Positions 1 through 12,400 of a DNA stretch of 64,000 bases are shown in pieces. The position numbers and the translations under genes are program-made. Location: positions 10,695,243 to 10,759,242 of the forward strand of contig CM057162.1 in NCBI GenBank assembly GCA_029962745.1, written 5' to 3'. How positions within the stretch are numbered: the stretch's first letter is position 1; every line of letters begins with the position of its first letter. Source of the stretch: Echinometra lucunter (Eukaryota > Echinodermata > Echinoidea > Camarodonta > Echinometridae). The notes under the pieces are model-generated. The model was not told the origin of the DNA. It was given only the letters and a program-made list of their open reading frames with translations, and ran no database searches.

Positions 1-741
1 TACAATGTACATGTAAGTGTGGTTTACTAATACTCTTATCTATTCTACATGTACATCTTGCCTCACACAGTCCGTTTTCCCAGTTTCTTTGCTCTGAATT
101 TCTTGGTACTGAGCATAGTTGCATAACTCATAATGGTCCCATTATGTAAAAGAGAAATTACTCAGGTAGTTTTGGAAAAAAAGCACTTGCGATTTAGAAA
201 CCAACTACATGTACATGTACGCAGTAGACAAGTTGCGCTGCTCCTCTGTTCTACACTTATTGTGCGGTATTCACCGGTATGTATTATACTTTGGTATGTA
301 AAACACACCAAGCTTTAAAGGGGGTACCCAGTGCTGAAACAATGTTAGTTCATTTAAAAGAGCATGGTTTTATTAGCAGAAAATCATCTGCCTAAAGTTT
401 TTTTTTAAGTCCTGTTGCCAAGGAAACCCCCAAATGTGGTAAGATTTCAGGATATTTTTGACCCCTCAGCTGTGACCCAGTTTCAACTGGGTACCCACTC
501 TGACGTCAAAATGACTTCAAAGTGGGTACCTTGTCGCGCACTTCTAGCAAAATGCGCGCAAGGTATAATGCATAGTGTACGGTCTAGCGCGCAGCACAAC
601 TGCAATGTGCGAATCTGGGTACCCACTTTGACGTCATACCTCATACTCAGTTTTTTTGGTCAGCTCTTGACTTTTTTATGTGAAAATTAGCCTAAATGCA
701 ATGATTTCGATTGAAAATCATCATATTTTTAATGTTATTCT
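1..741. other. Intergenic flank with TGACGTCA hairpins
   Basis: No coding exon is visible. Around 489-540 a GGGTACCC word is followed by TGACGTCA (501-508) and then by an inverted copy of the same block, so this stretch can fold into a hairpin. A further direct copy of the block, again with TGACGTCA (629-636), lies at about 617-640. TGACGTCA is the CREB/ATF palindrome, but here it is part of a small repeat, so a regulatory role is only a possibility. TACATGTAC palindromes typical of this genome occur at 209-220. Confidence 0.4.
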
Positions 742-2896
742 CAAGGCTCCACACTAACTTTTTTTCTTGGTGGCCCGTTCGGGCCACCAAAATCATCATT
801 TTTTCTTTTTTGGTGGCCCGAGAATGAAATTTGGTGGCCCGAAAAAACAAGGAAAAACATAAGAAATTTAATGATTATAATAAAACGTTGTTAGAATGAT
901 TAAAACCTATAGTTTTACCCTCCTATGTCCTGAAATGATCATATTCAATGATAAAGTTGCAGATTATTTTATGATTTTGGGGTTTTTTTAGGGCATTTTT
1001 TAGGGCAAGGCCACTTTGGCCTTAAAATGCCTCGAATTTTAAGGGCACTAAGGCCACTAAGAAGGGCACAAGGCCAAAATAATTTTTTTTAAAGGGCATC
1101 GAAGGCCAGAAAATTTTCTGCGTACTTTTTTTTTTAGATGTGTATCAAAACGATGTCGCATCAGCAACAGCCTCTGAAATTTAGAAAATGTATATTTCCC
1201 TGCAGGTAGTGTGTTTTGGACCTTATAATGAACAAACCTGAACATGGGAAACAGATTAATCATGTCATACTTATAAATATGTTGGTTCCATTTTTATCGA
1301 GTTTTGTGTGTGGGATTTATCCATGAAAGTTTCTTTTAAATCTCTTTAAGGTCCTTCCATACTGATAGAGTAAGTGTTGAAAAATGTTAGTAATTTTGTA
1401 TGTAGTGTTTTTAATTGTTTCAGCATGTCCTTCCTTTACATAGCAATTTTTTTTCCTTTCTTTCATCAGGGCCGAGGGGGGAAAATGTCTTTCATAAGAC
1501 TTTAAAAAAAGAAAGAAGGAAAAGGAAACATTTGTACAGCAGGTTCTTTTAGCACAATACTTGCTTGCTATTCATAAAATTATTTCATTCAATTCAAAAT
1601 TCAATGTCTAACAAAGCAGAAAGACAAATAGCTATCATTTTCATAATCGACCAGGCACGCAAAGTTGGTCATTCACACAGTTATCAACAGTCCACACATA
1701 CACACACACCCACCCGTCCTACAGCAAAGTCGATTCGAAGGCGAAGCGCTCGGCTCGAACAAGTAACAGAAGAGCCTAAGCCTTCAGATCAAATAAAATC
1801 AAGACAAAATCAGTTAATCCACAGAGATATCCGTAAAAAATAAACAACCACTTCTAAATTCACTCAAACAGACAAAAAATAGGAGTGAAACTCCGAAACT
1901 CAAAGCTCAAATGACAGGCCCGAAACACTACGATTACGAAATCATCACTGCATAGCCACCGCAGCGCGCGCATAGCCAGGCACCACACAAATACCATGCA
2001 GTACACGAACAGGACGAACACCATTCGCTGAAGTCAACAAGACTCAGAAGATTTTCACAGAAAACATTGTTATAATCACGAACCACACATCCACAACATA
2101 AAATAAATTACAAACCTTCCCAAACAATAAGTAAAATATGGCAGAAAAGGTGTACGGAAAAACACAAGAGATAGAATAGATCAGAAATTGGCGAGCTGGG
2201 AAGACGTAGACCGGAATCTAACAACAAATAAAAGTAGATATCGATAGCAGCTATCGATGCGGCAAAAGTGCGCGTGCGAAATTAAAACTTACGGTATATA
2301 TGCATTACGTGTTCGCACGGATTTACTTGTGATATCGAAATGAAGCATTTACGTGAGACGGGATCTTGTTTGGATGGGCCGGAGGCTCGTTTTCGATCAA
2401 CATTATTTCTTAGCACTTAGTAGACCTTGGTTTTACTCTAAAATCAGCCTCGGCAATGGTTAATTTTGCAGTCGGAAGTAGGGCATTTTATGACTTACGG
2501 AAAAGGGCACGACGGCCAGCTTGAAAAGAAAAGACACAGCCTTTTTGGCCGTGAATTGATCACTTTTTGGGAGGGCATCGCGGCCAGTCATAGGGGCATA
2601 GACGGCCTGGCCGTCGATGGCCGTCGATTAATTTATGCCCTGCTCCAATGATTGAAATCCCTATCACAAATCGCCAGCAAGGGCATATAACTAACAAATA
2701 AGCACTTACTTGCAAGTATGAATGTTTTTTTTTCTTGGTAATATCCTTTCATCTTCGTTCATTGCTATGTTCCAAAAATATTTTGTCACACTGACTGTGA
2801 TAGCGTATCTTTGATTGCGTGTGTGAGCTCACTTGCTTACGGTGCATATCGCTGTGGTGAACGATGGTGCAATGCGCGATTAAGTCGCTCTCTAAC

Positions 2897-3671
2897 CAGT
2901 GGCGTAGACAGGTTCTCACACCTGGGGGGGATGATATGCCGTTCACGAGAAATCAAGATTTTTTTTTTTTCTGTCAAACTCACACTTAAGTATAAAAACA
3001 CGCCCTCACCCACCTGCACAGACCCCCTTACACACAATTTGATTATTATCTTGCGAGCGAGCGAGCAAATTTTTACAATTTTTCTGATTTTCAATCGCAT
3101 TTTCAAATAGAAATTCTATAATATGATGAGCGAGCGAAGCGAGCGAGCCAAAAATAAGTGCTTTTCTCGTTTTAAATCACATTTTCAAATAGAAATTCTA
3201 AAATATGATGGTTGTTTATGACAGATTATTAAAAATTTTATGAACTGATTAATTCAAATATCATTTCTTCCTTTAAAAAGTGTGTGGGGGATATTTGTAC
3301 ACGCCATCCTCCCTCTGAGAGAAGTGGGGGGGGGGGATATATCCCCATCCCCCCAGGATTTACGCCAATGATGCACAGATATAAATAGAAAATATACGCA
3401 CCGTGACAACCAAATATAGAATATGGACTGACACACATTATTGCATATTTGCGTCACGCCATTTATCTTTTTTTTTTTAATTTTGTTGTTACACCACTTC
3501 AAAAAAACCGTGACGGCGCCGAATTTACCCAAAAGTAATATAAATAACTACATAAATCAGAATAATGGTCGTTATAGTTATGATAGTAATTTTCATTTCA
3601 GTCACATTAACGATGATGATGATAACTATTATTATCATAAGCATAATAATAATAAATTACTAATCATCATC

Positions 3672-3722
<51 letters not shown>

Positions 3723-3949
3723 CATTATTATTATCATTATCATTATTATTATCATTATTATTATCATTATTATTATCATTATTATTATCATTATTATTAT
3801 TGTTATTATGATTATGATTATTATTATTATAATTATTATTGTCCTTCCCTGAAACCTGGGGGGGGGATGATTGTACATGTCATCCCCCCCACCTTGTGAG
3901 GTGGGGGGGATGCATACCCCTCATCCCCCCCCCGCTGTCTACGCCCCTG
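2897..3949. mobile_element. Nested hAT-like element with exact 8-bp TSD
   Basis: The terminal inverted repeats are CAGTGGCGTAGACAG (2897) and its complement ending CTGTCTACGCCCCTG (3949). The 8-bp word TCTCTAAC flanks both sides exactly (2889-2896 and 3950-3957). An 8-bp duplication with CAGNG termini is the hAT signature. The 1053-bp interior holds G/C tracts and a long ATT microsatellite and encodes no recognisable protein. It sits inside the 742-4648 element and is therefore the younger insertion. Confidence 0.8.
3671..3840. repeat. (ATT)n / (ATTATC)n microsatellite
   Basis: About 170 bases of ATT triplets, with ATC variants in the second half, inside the nested hAT-like element. The apparent Tyr- or Ile-rich reading frames on either strand come from this repeat. 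A (CA)n tract follows at about 3956-3981. Confidence 0.95.
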
Positions 3950-5194
3950 TCTCTAACACACACACACACACACACACACATTAGGGCTTACGACTTGCGA
4001 ATATTATTGAAAACACTTGTTTTCGCTGCGCGAGACATATTAAGAGTTTGGTGATCAAAAAAAAATATTCTCATGTGAATTTAAGGCAACTGAATGACAT
4101 CATCACACCTTAAAACTTTGAAATGGAGAGAAACATTCTTGATTTCATTAATGATTTCGCATTTTTGATAGATCATTCTGAAGTTCAATCTATGTATCCG
4201 AGTAGTCGATAGAAATTCTATTATTCGTGTACTGACATTTTCGGATGTTTAATCGTGTACTAGACTAGACTCGAAACAGGCCTGGTGTGGTGCGCGGAAA
4301 ATACACACGGCCGCAGGCCGAGGCCTACATATATACTGCCATAAGACTAATCTAACTTTCATTTGAGGTCGGCTAGCTCACCGCATCTAGATCCAGGTGC
4401 AATTAGAGTGATGTTGCGCTAACTCAAACTGCGTCGTCGCTGATGAACTGCTAACAAACTGACTTGCAATTCGGATGGCGGAAAGAGCTAAAATGTGTAC
4501 AATTAACACGCACGTAAATCGCGTTAACTTAAAATTTTCTGGTTGCCCGATTCGGGCCACCAAACTTATCACTTTTTTGAAAAATGGTGGCCTGGGAGCC
4601 AATTTTGGTGGCCCCGGGCCACCGGGCCACCGCTAATGTCGAGCCTTGTTATTCTTCTTATAATCCTATTCTCGATCATATATCAAAATTTTTTCTACCA
4701 TTGTGTAATCACTTTAAATGGTATCCATTTGACTGTGGAGAACAATGTAAAAATGATCTTACATGTATTATGCCCCCAAATCACATGTTATCATGCGCGG
4801 TAAGACTAGATCTACCCCTGCAAACTATGTACATGTACATTCTTGTATTTACTCGTAAAATTCATTAGAATAGTAATGCTGTACATGTGTACTTCCCTAA
4901 AATCATTTATTGATGAAAGGTTTCTTGATAATAATACAGTTACCAGAGTGATTGTAACTACTAGAAGTGGCAGGGCGGTTAAACAACCAGTGCGTTTTAC
5001 GATGTAATCGTGCTAAACACAATATATTAGTTTATAGTGGTTTGTTGTTGTTGTTATATTAGCCTTTTGCGAGATGAACTTTCACAAAGCAAACATTTAT
5101 AATCATTATTGTAAATATGCTCATTTTTATACACATATTCATTATTGTAAATAGATTGTATGTTCATTTTTATACGCATATTTAATATAGTGAT

Positions 5195-5197
<3 letters not shown>

Positions 5198-5262
<65 letters not shown>
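5198..5262. repeat. (AAT)n microsatellite
   Basis: About 21 uninterrupted AAT triplets. They lie upstream of gene 1 and explain the poly-Ile frame on the minus strand. Confidence 0.95.
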
Positions 5263-5554
5263 TATTCATTTATATAATGCAGCTACTATACTGCGCTCTA
5301 CAAAGTTAATATTATTACCCCTGCTGAAGGAGCTGCCATGCAAGGCGAACAGGAATTGCTTCCTACCGTAATGTAAATATGTTCTTGTTGAGACTCTCAT
5401 ACTCCCGATCGAGTTTAATAAAATCTTAATAATAAAATCTTATCTTACCATGTACCTTCCAAGTTTGCTATTGGGTTGGTACATGTAGATCTAACTGCAT
5501 ATTTTAAACAAAGAGTTTTCAAACAGAACTGAAAATATACAACTTTTCATGATT

Positions 5555-5722
5555 TGTTCAGGAGCGCTTCATGAAAGGACTTGTCGGATGTTTTATCCGA
5601 CAAAGTCTGTTTTATCTGACAGTTGCCATAGTAACGATGATTCTCAGCCAATCAAAATCAAGGAAAGATGTCAGATCTGACAACTTGTCAGACAACAAAT
5701 GTTGATGAAACACTCCCCAGAG
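5555..5722. repeat. MITE with CATGAAA-type inverted ends
   Basis: A short foldback-type element with ends GGAGCGCTTCATGAAAGG and TGATGAAACACTCCCC. It has an internal CAGCCAATCA word and several GTCAGA/TCTGAC inversions. The neighbouring stretch 6048-6185 and 37518-37655 share the same end sequences, so this is a family. Confidence 0.55.
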
Positions 5723-6047
5723 ACCCTACCTTGCTCTTGATTCTGATGCGTGATCGATTTCCATTGGAATAAAATGACATCTGAAATCGTCACTTTTCCT
5801 TACATCTGTCACAGTAAACTGCATGAAAAACAGCTGCTGTTTTGTGTATGAATGTACAGGTACAGTGTAAATTGATATCAAGTTGATATCAGTCGCACAA
5901 CAAATAAATAGTTCTTGGACACTGTAGCTACATGTTGTAGATACATGTACCTGTTTGTGTTATACAAAAATGAGAGACAAGAGTGTGTGTTTTTTTTAAG
6001 GTTTACCGAACACGGCATGTGAACAAGGCTTTATCCAGTTTTTAAAG

Positions 6048-6185
6048 AACAGGGGAGCATTTCATCAAGTTTTTGGTCAGTAATTTTTACCGACAACTGT
6101 TAGCTACTGAAATCCTTGCATCAAATTGGCTGTGAGCAAATTTATCAAAAATCACTGACAATACACTTCATGAAACACTTCCCAG
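6048..6185. repeat. MITE, same family as 5555-5722
   Basis: Ends GGGGAGCATTTCATCAAG and TTCATGAAACACTTCCC are inverted copies. The middle has the CTACTGAAATCCTTGCATC and ATTGGCTG words shared with the GGGCCCCGTTTCAT elements in this window. Confidence 0.55.
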
Positions 6186-6283
6186 GACTAAGATGGATTA
6201 ATCGAATTTTTTTTTTATGCATCCAGCTAGGGGGCATGATTGTGGATTGAAAGTGAATAATTTTGTTTTTTTTTCCTATCCAG

Positions 6284-6408
6284 GTGAAGGGCATGAGTGA
6301 GTTGGATTGTGATGGAATCTTCATCGGCATCAGAAGGAGCAAGCCCTGATGTCCGTCCTGTTATCTGTGAGAGTTTACTAGACCTGTCTGACTGGGGAGA
6401 TCTATTGG
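6284..6408 (+). CDS. Gene 1 exon 1: 5'UTR end and start codon
   Basis: The acceptor TATCCAG ends at 6283 and the donor GGTAAGA begins at 6409. Coding starts at ATG 6312, with purine at -3 and G at +4. An in-frame TGA at 6294-6296 rules out a longer N-terminus in this exon. It encodes residues 1-32 plus one base. The acidic, Leu-rich stretch [12 protein letters not shown] at the end resembles short activation or docking peptides; that reading is speculative. It is followed by a long foldback in intron 1. Confidence 0.75.
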
Positions 6409-9400
6409 GTAAGACTAATAAACCAAGTCAAAATCTAACACTCTGAACATGACGGACAAACAAATCGGACAAAATAAACAACCTCTCATTCTACCCTTCA
6501 CAATAGTTCTGGTAGTCAAAAGAACATCCCTTCACTGCTATTGTCTAAAATATGTGGAACAGGTGTCACATGCATATTCACCTGGAACTACATGATTAAA
6601 CATAATAGCTGTGAAGGGATGTTCTATTGACTACCAGAACCATTGTGAAGGGTAGAATGAGAGGTTGTTTATTTTGTCCGCTTTCTTTGTCCGCCATGTT
6701 CATAGTGTAAGTACTGTGAAGCCCTGTGCACACTACATACATGTATGATCAGGGCCCCGTTTCATAGAACTTGTTAATAACAGTACTCAGTAGCAAGTTG
6801 CAATAAGTGTTATAAGCAACATAAATCCTTGCATCTGATTGGCTGAGAGCAAATTCGTCTTAGAAATGTGACAGTTGTTATCGATAACAAGTTTCATGAA
6901 AAAGGGCCTTGGCTGCAATCTGGCTTGGGATGACCTCACTAAATATATTGAAATGTCAAAACATCTATTGATTATAAAAGTTTATGAAGTAAAAATTCTA
7001 GGGTATTGTCAGTCTCCATTTTGGAAAAAAAGCCAGATCATCACCAAATCCCTTTGATATCTGACCTGCCTGTCAGATGTGGGCCCCGTTTGCTAAAACT
7101 TGTTCTCGGTTAACTGCCACATTTCTATGACAGATTTGCTCCCAGCCAATCAGATGCAAGAATTTCAGTAGCTTATAATAGTCATTTCAACTTTTTATTT
7201 ATACATGTGCAAGTTGTTATTGGATAACAAGTGTTATGAAATGGGGCCCTGATCCACTGCAGCATAGGGTATAGGGTATAGGGTACAACACCCGTTACTG
7301 CATAAGCACCCATGGTTTCAAATTCCCCATGAAAGCCCACGACTGAGCATCTTTGAGGAACTAGTGGAGAAGAAGTTGAGTTCTGGCAATATGATTGCAA
7401 GAACTGGTTGATGTTCGATATATACATGTAGTTCAAATATTAGAATTTTGATTGAATTTGGATATTGGAATGGAAACCTTGCATTTTTCCCCTTTTTCAT
7501 AACGTGGCATGTGAACGTGTCATAATTTGAAGCTGCTTGCTGGGTCATAGGGTCGGCAATTTCTCCTGAACTATCTAGAAATACCAGGAAAGCCTGGGCA
7601 GTACCTGACTGAGTGTCAGGGCTCTGAATGATCGTATTGTTTCCAGCCAGGATACTTACCCCACTGACAATAACCCCCTACAATAGTTAATCCCAAGTGA
7701 GGCAGCAAGTTGGCTCAGTCTGTAAAGCATATTCCTGTCGAACCAAGATCGTGGACTGAGTCAAACCCAGGGGCATAGGTAAATACTGCATTTAGTCCCA
7801 CGGGTAATTGTTAAGGGGCCTAATTTTGTCATAGAACCCCAGGATATGTACATGTACCAGTATAAACAGGTATCAGTGGTTAAACCAAAACTTTCCTGCT
7901 TCATACAAGATTTTTCAGCATTTCTTCTCAAGAAGGGAAATAGTACCTTGTAATTATGATGAGAGCCTTGGTTAGTGTGAATTCATCCTAAGTGACGAAA
8001 CTCTTTCTTGAAATTAGGCATTTGTGAGAAACATGCCGAGCGAGCTTTACCAGAAGAATTAGATGGTAAGTACACATATGGCTTTTATTGCCATGCTGGT
8101 GCTAAACTTGATGGAAGCTTGTGTACTGCAACCCTGCCTATTAGATCATCTTATTTACAATGTACTGTATATGGTATCCATCAAGCATAATTTGGCATGT
8201 GCATTAGTGCACCAAGGTTCATTCATATGTGAGGCAGTAAACCGTGTAAAACAAAAGGGTTTCACGTGGCATGTACACTGTACAATAGGCAAGTACATTT
8301 CGAACACGCTCATCCATAAGACAGATTGGTGGGTATCTCACGCCAATACCAAGAGGCATCATTTTTTATGCCTCCGACAACCGAGGTGGGTGCCAGAGGC
8401 ATTATGTTTTCCAGTACGTCCGTCTGTCCTGTTTTCGTTCTTGTGATAACTTAAGAACCATTTGACAGATCAACTTCAAACTTGGCACATGTATGCATAT
8501 GAGAGGGACGATGATCTGATTAGATTTTGAGGTCACAAGGTCAAAGGTCATAGAGGTCATTATATACATAAATATGGCTCGTTCTGGCGATAACCTAAGA
8601 ACTATTTGACGGATGAACTTCAAACTTGGCTCATGTATGCATATGGGAGGGCCAATGATCTGATTAGATTTTGAGGTCCAAAGGTCAAAGGTCAAAGGTC
8701 ATAGAGGTCATTATATACATAAAAATGGCTCGTTCTTGCAATAACTTAAGAACCATTGGACGGATCGGCTTCAAACTTGGCTCATGTATGCATATGGGAG
8801 GGAGGATGATCTGATTAGATTTTGAGGTCACAAGGTCAGAGGTCATAGAGGTCATTGTGTACATAAAAATGGCTTGTTCTTGCAATAGCAAGCACTTTTT
8901 GACGTATTGACTTCAAATGTGGCAGGCACAATGCCATTTGAATAAACCATTTTTTTCCAGTTTTGTACTCCTAATACATTTCCCATATTATTTAAAGTGA
9001 TTTTTGATCTGGCAAAGGCGGAGGCATAAATTTGACCGCGCGTGGTGAAGGATTCATCTAGTTTAAACCTACATGTACATGTACATGTATGTGTACCTTC
9101 CCTGGGCCATGCATCAAGTTTGCCATTCATTTTGATCTTGGCCTGAAGGCAAAGTTTTGCAGTTCTGGGGAATGTTTCACACAGCTGTGCATAAAGTTCC
9201 TTGCATGTACATGTACACATGACTTTAAGAATGACCAGCATTTGGAAAGACAGCTTATACACACACATGTGCATGTAGATTCTCAAACACTTTTAATGGC
9301 ATACAATATACATGTATGTAGGTTAACATTATTATTACCAAAATCTTTTTAAAGGGAAATATTTTTTTGCCAACAATTTGCTTGAAATAATGAGAAAACA

Positions 9401-12400
9401 AGAGGAAAAAACTTTTAGCAGTCCACATGGCTGTTTATAGTTAAGACATTCTTAAACTCATGCATACTTGTATCTTTACGCTCATCTTTGTGAAACACAC
9501 CCACGGTTTGTTTTAGATGGGTTACTGCATAATGTCTGATGGGACTTACGTTCCTTGCTCAAAACATAATGTGGGTAGCAGTAAGGGCTGGAGCCACCCC
9601 ATGTACATATAATATGGCATTGTTAAAGGGATATACAGTACTTTTTTATGTTTTCAAGTCAGTAATTTTGCTATGAAATAAACGTATATTTTCCAAGTGA
9701 ATTGTTAGTGGTATTATTCCAAATACAATGTGATTAGCGCTATCTTAGTCAGAATTACCGTTAGAGAGCACTAGTAATTCAGTTCAAGTGGAAGTTGATC
9801 AAATTGAAAAGAGAGATGAGGCCCCCCCCCCCCAAAAAAAAATAATTTGTTGGAACAAAACCATCTCTTAATTTATTTATTGATTTTCAATTTCTGTTTA
9901 TCAAGAATGACTATATGTAAGGACAGGTTACATTCTAGCAGCTTTAATTTGTGGTTGAACTGATTTAAAAGGCAAATGAGGCTGAAATACTGAAATTGTT
10001 TAATTTGTAGAATGCACTTTACATATAACCTGTACGTACATGTACATGTACTTGTATAGGTTGAGGAAATTGGCCTGTGATGGATAATGCGCCTGTCGAT
10101 TGTTTCTCCGGCCCGCGGGCACTACCGGGGTACTCGCCATGTATCATCAGGGGTTATGCAGCCAGACGTCCCTGCCGGCAGGGAATATGTACGGGGTTGT
10201 GGCGGTGGCTCAGTGGTGTTCATTTGGGCCGGGAATTTCTTGCCTCGTGGTTTGAATTTGTCAGGTACATGTAGGCCTGTTTGCCTTGAATTATTATTAC
10301 CGTACCTGTATCATATATCGAACGGGTATACGGTTTAGAAGAAATTATGTTTTTGATAATTGATATTGATGAGATTTACCATGCACAGTACTAGCAAATA
10401 TTCTTCAGTTCATTCCAGCATTCCTTTCATCTCACGCTGATGTCTAGTGTTGAGCGTTGCAGTAGCGATCGTACCGGACTCTTTCCATTTCCTGGCTTGT
10501 TTGTTGTTTGTTTCTTATTATTGTAATTTTCATTCTTTGTGATTGAAATGATGATAAACGGTTATTACAGTGTATTTCTTTCTTCTATTGTTTTTCATAT
10601 TACTTTGAAATTTCTTATATTATTAAGGGTACTTTCTCCCGACATTAGATGTATGGGGGCCGGGACTTTGTCCGTGATTTGAGAAATTCCCCCGTGGTAT
10701 GGGGGCCGGGACTTCATTCACGATTGAAAAGTTCTCCGGTAGTATGGGGTCCGGGACTTAGTCGGTGATTCGCTGCCAAAGATGCCCTGGCCGCCGAGGA
10801 AGTCGGAGGGGAAGTTGGCAGGGGTTTGTCAGCTTAGAGGGGCCGAAGTCCCCGGTAGTGCCAAGGTACCCCGGGGGCCAGAGAAACAATTGACAAGCGC
10901 ATAATATTATGAGGTACTGCACATGTATGTCTTTATTTAGTGAGCAAATTGACCTTTAGATGTGAAACAATTAATAACTTTCTATTATATCTTTACAAAA
11001 TGAATAGGTGGGAATGACTATTTTAATGTGAAATAGATACATGTACACATGTACATGTATGTCTTCCAGTGTGCAGAATTCGGACTCCAGAACCCATAAA
11101 TATACATCCCTTCATGGGACTTACATATGTAGGCTAATGAATGCAAAAAGTATGTACATGTAGATTGCAAATTTATGTATGTTGCTCATTGCCTCTCTCC
11201 CATTTTGTTCTCCTTCCCACCAATATTACATGTAAATACTCTCCAGTGGTTTGTTCCTTTGCTAATAATGTCATTATACTTACTAATTATGCCTAATTGT
11301 TCATTGTAGGCCTAACGTTGTATGCCTCCACGTGTATAAGGTTTTGAGAAAAAAAGAGCTGCATGCATGTGTACCACTATGATATTTCATGCGTGAAAAA
11401 TTAGAAATGCATTTCCCAATTACTTGTCACCCCGAGCTTAGTGTGTTGGATACAGCATATTGCATGGAGTATGGAGTTGCATTTTTTTTAATGATTGTCC
11501 TAAATTGTAGAGAGAGGAGTGTCCGGTAATGATGTACAATGTATGTAATTTTTTGGAGTCTTAGCCTATAGATGCTGACAGAGCTACATGTACATGCTGT
11601 TGTGTTTGAAAACTGTGTATTTTTTCATTAATATTCTGTTACAATACATAATTCACTCTGTATTAATGAAACTTTTTTTTTTATGTCCACATATAAGAAG
11701 CAAGTATGCCTACATATACATTGCCTTTGTTATTCAACAGTCTGCTTCATACGTGTATTTGGAGAAAGCTTTATATTTGGTGAAAACTTTCCCTTTTTAG
11801 TATTCCTACTCTCTCTGTTTTGGCACTAATAAATTGTCTCATAAACATGTTATTTATCAGGAATTTTCTTTGAAAATTCAAATTCAATTATTATTCTGTC
11901 AGTATGTTGTACTTTTATTAGTTGAAAGATCATGTCTGTTTCATTAATGTTTGTCTAATTTGTGCATTTTTCTTTTGTTTATTAGTTGAGCAGTCAAGTA
12001 GAACAAGCAGTGCAGAGGAACACAGTGATTTAAGATCTAGCCCATCAGGTTTGTTTGTCTTCTCTCAGCTACCATACAAGTCAGAAAAAAATGTATAATA
12101 TTTTCTTTTTCTGGGGCTTGTAGTCCAACCACCGTAATTTTCTACATTGTAACCCAATTTACGTTTACAATGGACCCTATGAAAATTTCAGGGGCTCATT
12201 TTCAGTTTTCTAGGGCTTTTGTGGGCATTTTGAGGGCAAATTTGCCCCAAGCCCTTGTGTAATGTTTTCCCTCATACAAGTTTGTAGGACTCTTAAACCA
12301 GAATTTTTTTTTCAAATTTTCAAGGACTGCTGTTGAAGTCGCAGAAAGTTACTGCAATATCTAGTGTTCTGATTTAGTTATTTTCTGACATGAGCATCAC

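Larger units (their letters stand above)
742..4648. mobile_element. hAT-like DNA transposon, non-autonomous, 3.9 kb
   Basis: The ends are inverted: CAAGGCTCCACACTAAC at 742-758 and its near-complement ending in GAGCCTTG at 4648. The 7-bp word TTATTCT directly flanks both ends (735-741 and 4649-4655). Subterminal GGTGGCCCG/CGGGCCACC blocks occur just inside both ends (about 767-842 and 4541-4632). A CAAGG terminus with a target duplication of about 8 bp fits the hAT superfamily. No transposase reading frame is visible. The interior has GGGC..GGCC-rich repeats at 990-1110 and 2485-2640 and carries a second nested element. It could instead be two related short elements framing unrelated DNA. Confidence 0.55.
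4656..6283. other. Upstream flank of gene 1
   Basis: No coding exon is recognised. The stretch contains an AAT microsatellite (5198-5262), a possible LINE 3' end with AATAAAATCTTA-type tail repeats (5400-5445), and two diverged inverted-repeat elements. These start near 5560 and 6048, with termini like GGAGCGCTTCATGAAAGG and complementary ends TTCATGAAACACTTCCC. A pyrimidine tract and CAG at 6264-6283 make a good splice acceptor. The promoter and first non-coding exon of gene 1 probably lie in or beyond this stretch but cannot be placed. Confidence 0.4.

Noticed and set aside
3441..3899. Tyr-rich 152-codon frame and its Ile-rich antisense
   Set aside because: A translation of the ATT microsatellite inside a hAT-like element.
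8402..8891. Minus-strand frames with repeated [18 protein letters not shown] peptide
   Set aside because: The repeat comes from the tandem DNA unit of a MITE; stops and frame changes separate units, and no protein family is recognised.
10077..10338. Two overlapping Gly/Arg-rich frames
   Set aside because: They lie in the left part of a long-TIR repeat and lack splice sites or similarity.
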